From NCBI GenBank assembly GCA_030655735.1, contig JAUSPK010000197.1:1-10683 (forward strand): a stretch of 10,683 nucleotides of DNA. The letters run 5' to 3'. Origin of the DNA: Syntrophales bacterium. Its GTDB lineage: Bacteria; Desulfobacterota; Syntrophia; Syntrophales; UBA2210. Below, piece after piece: positions 5,496-10,683 of the stretch; the stretch's first letter is position 1, and every line of letters begins with the position of its first letter. The translations under genes and the position numbers were made by a program. The notes below the pieces were generated by a model. That model was not told the origin of the DNA and made no database searches. It was given only the letters and a program-made list of their open reading frames with translations.

Positions 5496-6524
5496 ATGAG
5501 AACAGAAGACTTTTACTATAACCTCCCGGAGGAGCTGATCGCACAGAAGCCATGTGAACAGCGAGACCATTCCCGGATGATGGTGGTTAACCGGGACCGC
5601 GGGTCTTTCGAATGCCGGCATTTTTATGAATTGCCCGAATTCCTGGGCAGTGACGACCTACTGGTGATCAACAATTCCAAGGTAATCCCCGCGAAGCTCT
5701 CCGGTGAAAAGACCACCGGCGCGACGATCGAGCTGCTCCTCCTTCAGGAGAAGGACGCACCCGCAACATGGGAGGTCCTGTTGAGACCCGCCAAGCGGGT
5801 AAGGGTGGGGACCAGGATAGCCTTCGACGGCCGCTCGTGGGCGGAGATACTGGGGAGGGTCTCCGACAAAAAATGGATCGTCAGATTTCACCCGGAGGCC
5901 GGTTTCGATACCTTTCTTGAGGCTTTCGGGAGCGCGCCCCTCCCCCCCTACATAAAGAGGGGAAAAGGGAAGGCACAGAACCCAGTCGATCTGCAGAGGT
6001 ATCAGACCATCTACGCAAAGAACCCCGGATCGGTCGCCGCCCCCACCGCCGGACTCCACTTCTCCGAAGAGATCCTGGAGGCACTGAAGGGGCAGAAGAC
6101 GGACATTGCCGAGGTAACGCTGCACGTGGGATACGGGACATTTCTCCCCGTCGAGGCCGAGATTGTGGAGGACCACAAAATGGAGAGTGAGTCCTTCGAG
6201 ATAGGCGAGGCGGCGGCCGAAAAGATCAACAGCGCAGGGAGGATTGTGGCCGTGGGCACAACGTCGATACGGACGCTGGAGGCGGCCTCCGACCCGGACG
6301 GGAGAGTCCGGCCTGGAAGGGGGGAAACCTCCCTCTTCATATACCCGGGTTATCGTTTCAAGGCGGTGGATCGGGTGCTGACAAATTTTCATCTGCCGGC
6401 ATCATCCCTCTTTCTCCTCATCTGTGCCTTCGCGGGAAGTGACCTGATACGCAGGGCCTACGAGGCGGCCATAGAGGAGAGGTTCCGGTTCTACAGCTAT
6501 GGCGATTGCATGCTGATACTGTGA
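5496..6524 (+). CDS. queA: S-adenosylmethionine:tRNA ribosyltransferase-isomerase QueA
   Basis: This 342-residue cytosolic enzyme moves the ribosyl group of SAM onto preQ1 at the tRNA wobble position 34 to give epoxyqueuosine, the step after Tgt. Family landmarks run the full length: MRTEDFYYNLPEELIAQ (1-17), LLVINNSKVIPAKL (55-68), LPPYI (149-153), VAAPTAGLHF (180-189), VTLHVGYGTF (207-216), DHKMESE (226-232), AVGTTSIRTLE (252-262), TNFHLPASSL (296-305) and RFYSYGDCMLI (331-341). The ATG at 5496 is chosen because family proteins begin exactly there. The frame stays open back to a TTG at 5454, but that extension is not conserved and overlaps the promoter. The start lacks a Shine-Dalgarno sequence. 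tgt, its pathway partner, lies downstream beyond a repeat-bearing insertion. Confidence 0.96.
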   Translation: MRTEDFYYNLPEELIAQKPCEQRDHSRMMVVNRDRGSFECRHFYELPEFLGSDDLLVINNSKVIPAKLSGEKTTGATIELLLLQEKDAPATWEVLLRPAKRVRVGTRIAFDGRSWAEILGRVSDKKWIVRFHPEAGFDTFLEAFGSAPLPPYIKRGKGKAQNPVDLQRYQTIYAKNPGSVAAPTAGLHFSEEILEALKGQKTDIAEVTLHVGYGTFLPVEAEIVEDHKMESESFEIGEAAAEKINSAGRIVAVGTTSIRTLEAASDPDGRVRPGRGETSLFIYPGYRFKAVDRVLTNFHLPASSLFLLICAFAGSDLIRRAYEAAIEERFRFYSYGDCMLIL

Positions 6525-6532
6525 AGGCGGGG

Positions 6533-6580
6533 TTCAAGGATTCAAGGATTCAAGGATTCAAGGAGTCAAGGAGTCGAGTG
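6533..6580 (+). repeat. 8-bp tandem repeat, TTCAAGGA-type
   Basis: Four exact copies of TTCAAGGA (6533-6540, 6541-6548, 6549-6556, 6557-6564) are followed by GTCAAGGA (6565-6572) and a degraded GTCGAGTG (6573-6580). The degeneration is directional, away from queA. The same motif appears in inverted orientation at 6776-6794. Copy number could vary between strains by slippage. Confidence 0.9.
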
Positions 6581-6601
6581 AAAGGAAGAACGACAACCCT
6601 G

Positions 6602-6790
6602 AATTACATTTGGATGCTTTACATATCTTGTGGCTGGATTTACAGACTGGGAACGCAAATATTATTAGCAGGGGATTTAGCTTTAATCGAAAAAGGTGTG
6701 TCGGGTAGACTGAAAAAAGACATAACAGAAAGAGAAAGAATGTTAAAGGCGTTGATGAAGTCTTTGGGGAATAAACCCTTGAATCCTTGA
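6602..6790 (+). pseudogene. 5'-truncated four-helix-bundle protein (S23 / 23S rRNA intervening-sequence type)
   Basis: About 60 codons resemble the C-terminal half of S23-type four-helix-bundle proteins. MLYISCGWIYRLGTQILLAGDL corresponds to the family pattern (F)LYIxxGSxxELxTQLxxAxxL, and ITERERMLKALMKSLGN to the last helix (xxEVxxMLxxLIxSLxx). The usual 115-125-residue protein has an N-terminal half with a DLxVWxxA-like helix and an NIAEG segment. Here that half is gone and is replaced by the TTCAAGGA repeats. The frame opens upstream only from an ATG inside queA (6506), so a functional start is doubtful. It ends with TGA at 6788-6790, inside the right inverted repeat. It could be a decayed gene or cargo fixed in a short element. 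Confidence 0.6.
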
Positions 6791-6796
6791 CCCCTG

Positions 6797-6812
6797 TCCC
6801 GACGAGTCGGGA
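6797..6812. other. Hairpin TCCCGAC-GA-GTCGGGA
   Basis: A perfect 7-bp inverted repeat with a 2-base centre (in RNA, 6 bp closed by a CGAG loop) lies 2 bp after the right end of the insertion-like unit. No run of T follows (next bases TTGGACCC), so it is not a standard intrinsic terminator. It may be part of the element's end. I see nothing else definite between it and the tgt start. Confidence 0.45.
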
Positions 6813-6858
6813 TTGGACCCTCTTCTTTAACTAAATTGGAGAAAAACCATTAGAGCTT

Positions 6859-8037
6859 GTGAAACAGATTGATCACATGGGCACAGAAGACGAACTTCAA
6901 AAACAGGAATCCCAGGCTGATGGATTCGGGTTCACGCTCCTCCACAAGGATCGTGGGTCGGAGGCGCGACTGGGACAAATTACAACCCCCCACGGGGAGG
7001 TGGACACCCCCGTCTTCATGCCGGTAGGGACGCAGGGGACGGTCAAATCGCTCACGCCGGAGAGGGTCGCTGACCTGGGGGCGCAGATAGTCCTCGGGAA
7101 CACCTACCATCTCTACCTGAGGCCGGGGCACGAATTGATCAGACATCTGGGGGGGCTGCACAAGTTCATGAACTGGCACCGCCCCATACTGACCGACAGC
7201 GGAGGATTTCAGATATACAGCCTGGGAACCTTGCGAAAGATAACGGAAGAGGGGGCGTCGTTTCAGTCCCATATAGACGGATCACGACACTTCATAAGCC
7301 CCGAGGTATGTATGGATATCCAGGGGGCGCTGGGATCCGATATCATGATGTGCCTCGACGAATGCGTTTCATATCCAGCCGAATTCTCCTACGCTGAGAA
7401 ATCGCTTGACATGACGCTGCGATGGGCACGAAGATGCAAGGAGGCCAGGGAGAACGATCACCAGGCCCTCTTCGGCATATCGCAGGGGGGAGGATATGAC
7501 ACCCTGCGCAGGAGGGGTATAGAGGAGCTGGTGGATATCGGGTTCGACGGCTATGCCCTGGGGGGGCTCAGCGTCGGCGAGCCCAAGGAGGTCATGCGTG
7601 AGATAACCGCCACCTGTACCCCTCTCTTCCCTGAGGAAAAACCGCGATACCTCATGGGAGTCGGGCTTCCGGAGGATATCGTGGAATCCGTCTATCATGG
7701 GATAGACATGTTTGACTGCGTGATGCCCACACGAAACGCCCGTAACGGAATGCTGTTTACAAGCAATGGAAAAGTTGTTATAAGGAACGCTCGCTACCGG
7801 GGGGACAGTGCGCCTGTTGACAATGAATGTGACTGCTACACCTGCAGAAATTATTCACGGGCGTATCTCAGACACCTGTTTATCGCCGGGGAAATCCTGG
7901 CGATTGTTTTGAATACCATCCACAATATCAGGTATTTCATGAATCTGATGCAAAAGATCAGAGAGGCGATACGAAACGACAATTACAAGGCCTTCAGAGA
8001 GGGCTTCATGTCCGGGCTGCCGGATGCAGGGCCTTAA
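6859..8037 (+). CDS. tgt: Queuine tRNA-ribosyltransferase (tRNA-guanine transglycosylase)
   Basis: This 392-residue TIM-barrel enzyme exchanges guanine 34 of GUN-anticodon tRNAs for preQ1. Visible are TPVFMPVGTQGTVK (50-63), TDSGGFQ (112-118) with the general acid/base Asp113, GISQGG (206-211), ALGGLSVGEP (233-242), DCVMPTRNARNG (286-297) with the nucleophile Asp286, and the zinc site C324, C326, C329 and H355 in CDCYTCRNYSRAY and NTIH. All key residues are present. The start is less certain. GTG at 6859 is taken because GGAGA (6838-6842) lies upstream, although 16 nt away, which is long. ATG at 6877 is the only other in-frame option and lacks a ribosome binding site. Either way the N-terminus is somewhat longer than usual before GFGFTLLHKD. 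yajC follows after 33 bp. Confidence 0.95.
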   Translation: MKQIDHMGTEDELQKQESQADGFGFTLLHKDRGSEARLGQITTPHGEVDTPVFMPVGTQGTVKSLTPERVADLGAQIVLGNTYHLYLRPGHELIRHLGGLHKFMNWHRPILTDSGGFQIYSLGTLRKITEEGASFQSHIDGSRHFISPEVCMDIQGALGSDIMMCLDECVSYPAEFSYAEKSLDMTLRWARRCKEARENDHQALFGISQGGGYDTLRRRGIEELVDIGFDGYALGGLSVGEPKEVMREITATCTPLFPEEKPRYLMGVGLPEDIVESVYHGIDMFDCVMPTRNARNGMLFTSNGKVVIRNARYRGDSAPVDNECDCYTCRNYSRAYLRHLFIAGEILAIVLNTIHNIRYFMNLMQKIREAIRNDNYKAFREGFMSGLPDAGP

Positions 8038-8070
8038 AACGATTAAAAACTTCAAGGAGGAACAGATACA

Positions 8071-8388
8071 ATGACAGGTATAGCATATGCGATGGGAGCG
8101 GGCGGAGGAGCAGCCCCTGGGGGGGACATGAATTTTATCTTTGTCATGGTCGCCATCTTTGCAATCTTTTATTTTCTTCTGATACGACCGCAGCAGAAAA
8201 AACAGAAGGAAACGAAGGCAATGCTGGAAAACCTCGCTCATGGGGATATGGTAATCACTGCGGGCGGACTGCATGGAAAAATTTCCGCCATTACCGAACA
8301 GGTTGTGACCCTGGAAGTGGCCGACAAGGTAAAGGTAAAGGTCTCAAGAGCCCACATCTCGACCATCACGCAGAAGGCAACTTCATAG
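8071..8388 (+). CDS. yajC: Sec translocon accessory subunit YajC
   Basis: This 105-residue single-pass inner-membrane protein associates with SecD and SecF. A Gly/Ala-rich stretch (GAGGGAAPGGD, 9-19) precedes one membrane helix at about 20-38 (MNFIFVMVAIFAIFYFLLI). The family hallmark RPQQKKQKE (39-47) follows, then LAHGDMVITAGGLHGKI (55-71) of the small cytoplasmic beta domain. AAGGAGG (8054-8060) is a strong ribosome binding site 10 bases before the ATG. secD begins 21 bp after the stop. Confidence 0.96.
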   Translation: MTGIAYAMGAGGGAAPGGDMNFIFVMVAIFAIFYFLLIRPQQKKQKETKAMLENLAHGDMVITAGGLHGKISAITEQVVTLEVADKVKVKVSRAHISTITQKATS

Positions 8389-8409
8389 GGAAGAGCGAAA
8401 GGAACGCAC

Positions 8410-10008
8410 ATGTCTGACAAAAACATTAAGGTACGGGGTATTGCAACGCTTGTCATCGTTGTAACCGCGTTATTCTTTCTTATGCCCTCCATAACGCAGA
8501 ATCTTCCCTCCATCTGGAAGGGCAACACGGACAAGATCCACCTGGGTCTCGATCTTCAGGGGGGAATGCACCTGGTCTTGGAGGTGGAAACCGAAAAGGC
8601 GATCGAGAGCGCCATGGAACGGATCTCGAACGACCTTAAGGACGTCCTCATGGAAAAGAGGATCCGGTTCAAAAATCTGGACCGGGAGCAGGGAATCTTC
8701 ACAACCCTTGAGCTGGTCGACAGGGAGGCCCGCACGCAATTTGAAAAGGTGCTCAAGGACGAATTCCCCAGCATCGAGATCAAGTCTTCAGAAGTAGTTG
8801 GCGGAAGAGAGAAGATCTGGCTGAAGATAAATGATAAACAGGCCGAGGCGATAGAAAAGTTCGCCGTGGAGCAGAGCCTTGAGACGATACGGAACAGGGT
8901 AGACGAGTTCGGCGTCTCCGAGCCTGAAATAATCCCTCAGGGGAAGGATCGCATACTGATCCAACTCCCCGGAATCAAGGACCCGCAGAGGGCCATAAGC
9001 CTGATCGGGAAGACGGCGCTTCTGGAGTTCAAAATGCTGGACGAGGAGCACAGCCTGGATGAGGCGCTGGGCGGAAAGGTCCCCGACGGTGATATCATAG
9101 CTTATGGGTATAAGGTAGAGAGGGAAACGGGACGAAGGACAAGGATACCCTATCTTCTCAAGAGAAAGACCCTCCTGACAGGCGAGTCCCTGGAGGACGC
9201 CACGGTGACCATCAGCAACCGGTTCGGGGAACCGTATGTTTCGCTGAAATTCGATTCTCAGGGCGCGAGGGATTTTGACCGGATAACGGCGCAGAATGTC
9301 AAGAAACGACTGGCAATCGTCCTGGACGGCGTGGTCCATTCCGCACCCGTCATACAGGAGAGGATCTCGGGAGGCAACGCCCAGATAACCGGAAGCTTCA
9401 CCATGGATGAGGCACACGACCTGGCCATCGTCCTGAGGGCAGGTGCACTGCCGGCCCCCGTCATAATACTGGAACAGAGGACCGTGGGGCCCTCCCTCGG
9501 TCAGGACTCCATCGATAAAGGAATACTGTCTATCATTGTGGGGAGCATACTGGTCATACTGTTTATGGTGATGTACTACAACCTGTCCGGGATCGTTGCC
9601 GATATCGCGCTCCTCCTGAACATCATACTGATCATGGGGGTCCTTGCCGCGTTCAGGGCAACTCTCACCCTCCCCGGTATTGCCGGTATCGTTCTCACCA
9701 TCGGTATGGCCGTGGACGCAAATGTTCTCATATTTGAGAGAATCCGGGAAGAATTGAGACTGGGCAAATCCCCCCGGGCATCGATAGCTGGAGGATACTC
9801 GAAGGCCCTGCTCACCATCGTCGATGCGAACGTGACAACACTTATCGCCGCCCTGGTGCTCTTCCAGTTCGGGACGGGACCGGTGAAAGGATTTGCGGTT
9901 ACACTCAGCATCGGTATCGTATGCAGTATGTTCACCGCCATATTTGTGACGAGAATTATCTACGACTATTTTGTATGGGATAGAAATATCAAGAGAATAA
10001 GCATATAA
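8410..10008 (+). CDS. secD: Protein translocase subunit SecD
   Basis: This 532-residue subunit of the SecDF-YajC complex uses the proton motive force to help pull exported proteins through SecYEG. The first membrane helix is at about 10-27. The periplasmic region begins with LGLDLQGG (45-52), includes IRNRVDEFGVSEP (160-172) and ends before LRAGALPAP (342-350). Five further membrane helices lie at about 370-389, 394-414, 421-440, 465-487 and 494-517. The conserved MAVDANVLIFERIREE (433-448) contains the family's transmembrane Asp. Length and domain order are normal. AAAGGA lies 7-8 bases before the ATG. secF starts 36 bp downstream. Confidence 0.97.
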   Translation: MSDKNIKVRGIATLVIVVTALFFLMPSITQNLPSIWKGNTDKIHLGLDLQGGMHLVLEVETEKAIESAMERISNDLKDVLMEKRIRFKNLDREQGIFTTLELVDREARTQFEKVLKDEFPSIEIKSSEVVGGREKIWLKINDKQAEAIEKFAVEQSLETIRNRVDEFGVSEPEIIPQGKDRILIQLPGIKDPQRAISLIGKTALLEFKMLDEEHSLDEALGGKVPDGDIIAYGYKVERETGRRTRIPYLLKRKTLLTGESLEDATVTISNRFGEPYVSLKFDSQGARDFDRITAQNVKKRLAIVLDGVVHSAPVIQERISGGNAQITGSFTMDEAHDLAIVLRAGALPAPVIILEQRTVGPSLGQDSIDKGILSIIVGSILVILFMVMYYNLSGIVADIALLLNIILIMGVLAAFRATLTLPGIAGIVLTIGMAVDANVLIFERIREELRLGKSPRASIAGGYSKALLTIVDANVTTLIAALVLFQFGTGPVKGFAVTLSIGIVCSMFTAIFVTRIIYDYFVWDRNIKRISI

Positions 10009-10044
10009 CAAAAAAGGCTAATCCTGACTGGAACGGAGATGGTA

Positions 10045-10683
10045 ATGGAAATTATACGGCCCGGAATAAATATTGACCTTGTGGGAAAGATGAAGATCGC
10101 TTTTGCAGCCTCATTGATTGCGATAGGCATCAGCATACTATCCCTGCTGTTGCATGGTGGACCCAATCTGGGCATAGATTTTGCCGGAGGAACCCTGGTC
10201 CAGATAAAATTTTCCCAGGCAACAGATGCGGACACCATACGGGGTGCCCTCAAGACCGTCGATCTCGGAAACAGCGTCATCCAGCGCTTTGGATACAGTG
10301 ACAAAAACGAGTTTTTGATCAAGACGGAGAAAGCCAGCTCCGCGCTCGAGGGACTGTCTGACAGAATCACGGAGGCACTCAGCACATCGTACGGCAGGGA
10401 AGATTTCGAGATACGGAGGGTTGAGGTCGTGGGACCAAAGGTGGGCAGTGACCTGCGAGAAAAGGGTCTGCTGGCCATGCTCTATGCGGTGATAGGGATA
10501 CTGATCTATGTTACCTGGAGATTTGAGCTGCGCTACGCCGTCGGGGCAATTATTGCCCTCATTCACGACGTCGTCATCACCGTCGGGGTCTTTTCCCTCC
10601 TGGGCAAGGAGTTCACCCTCCCCATCGTTGCGGCCCTGCTCACGATCATAGGTTATTCCCTCAATGACACCATCGTCGTATAT
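10045..10683 (+). CDS. secF: Protein translocase subunit SecF, N-terminal 213 residues (runs off the window)
   Basis: This is the SecD partner in the inner membrane. The first membrane helix lies at about 18-36, followed by NLGIDFAGGT (41-50), the periplasmic domain with VEVVGPKVG (126-134), RFELRYAVGAI (159-169), and LTIIGYSLNDTIVVY (199-213), where the window ends; the DRIRE-type continuation is outside. GGAG at 10035-10038 lies 6 bases before the ATG at 10045. An in-frame ATG at 10039 would touch that GGAG, so 10045 is preferred. Confidence 0.96.
   Translation, partial: MEIIRPGINIDLVGKMKIAFAASLIAIGISILSLLLHGGPNLGIDFAGGTLVQIKFSQATDADTIRGALKTVDLGNSVIQRFGYSDKNEFLIKTEKASSALEGLSDRITEALSTSYGREDFEIRRVEVVGPKVGSDLREKGLLAMLYAVIGILIYVTWRFELRYAVGAIIALIHDVVITVGVFSLLGKEFTLPIVAALLTIIGYSLNDTIVVY

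Larger units (their letters stand above)
6529..6794 (+). mobile_element. Repeat-bounded insertion-like unit carrying a four-helix-bundle remnant
   Basis: The unit starts 4 bases after the queA stop and ends about 65 bp before tgt. Its left end begins GGGGTTCAAGGATTCAAGG (6529-6547). The reverse complement of its right end (6776-6794) is GGGGTCAAGGATTCAAGGG. These align over about 18 bases with one gap, so the ends form imperfect terminal inverted repeats. The interior is visibly more AT-rich than queA or tgt and carries the 3' part of an S23-type four-helix-bundle gene. No transposase and no clear target-site duplication are seen. From memory, S23-type genes in other genomes are often bordered by similar GATTCAAG repeats, which suggests a dispersed non-autonomous element or its relic. 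The 334-bp gap it makes is the only large one between queA and secF. Confidence 0.5.

Noticed and set aside
6533..6580. CRISPR-like array
   Set aside because: The 8-bp units are contiguous with no spacers and are far too short for CRISPR repeats.
6797..6830. Intrinsic terminator after the insertion-like unit
   Set aside because: The hairpin is followed by TTGGACCC rather than a T run.
8788..10011. Long open frame (407 codons) antisense to secD, and similar ones antisense to the deacetylase (2743-3774) and hydantoinase-like gene (1203-2084)
   Set aside because: These are typical shadow frames of GC-rich coding DNA. Their translations have low-complexity, Gly/Asp/Arg/Tyr-heavy composition and no recognisable motif, and the sense genes are unmistakable.

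Overview
The window looks like a chromosomal segment of a moderately GC-rich Gram-negative bacterium. I infer Desulfobacterota / former Deltaproteobacteria. The reasons are the gene order queA-tgt-yajC-secD-secF, the heavy use of AGG and ATA codons, good AGGAGG-type ribosome binding sites, and a leftmost gene resembling deltaproteobacterial PEP-CTERM surface proteins. No ribosomal RNA or other phylogenetic marker is present, so this placement is tentative.

Layout. Positions 1-564 (minus strand) hold the start of a secreted, beta-rich protein whose C-terminus lies off the left edge. Positions 565-1010 are a divergent intergenic region rich in regulatory-looking signals: a sigma-54-like -24/-12 element, an adjacent 15-bp palindrome, and an array of ATTACGTAAT palindromes set 10 and 20 bp apart. 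Positions 1011-5382 (plus strand) are a tight run of five genes: a short-form hydantoinase/oxoprolinase-family ASKHA protein, a histone-deacetylase-fold amidohydrolase with a C-terminal four-cysteine extension, a carboxymuconolactone-decarboxylase-family protein, MazG, and a DUF2065 membrane protein. Genes 1 and 2 overlap by 14 bp, 2 and 3 are 11 bp apart, 3 and 4 overlap by 23 bp, and 4 and 5 are 6 bp apart, so one transcript is likely.

Positions 5383-10683 hold the queuosine and Sec export genes. queA (tRNA ribosyltransferase-isomerase) has its own candidate promoter and almost no 5' leader. Between queA and tgt lies a roughly 270-bp insertion-like unit. It has TTCAAGGA tandem repeats, an imperfect inverted copy of them at its other end, and a 5'-truncated four-helix-bundle (S23 / 23S rRNA intervening-sequence type) gene. 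tgt, yajC, secD and the first 213 codons of secF follow. QueA and Tgt work in one tRNA modification pathway; YajC, SecD and SecF form the accessory complex that helps drive protein export.

The least ordinary parts are three. One is the hydantoinase-like / deacetylase-like / CMD-family trio, which has no obvious textbook pathway. Another is the divergent regulatory region, where the palindrome array sits at an enhancer-like distance from a sigma-54-like promoter. The third is the repeat-bounded four-helix-bundle remnant. Everything from mazG onward is mostly ordinary housekeeping.
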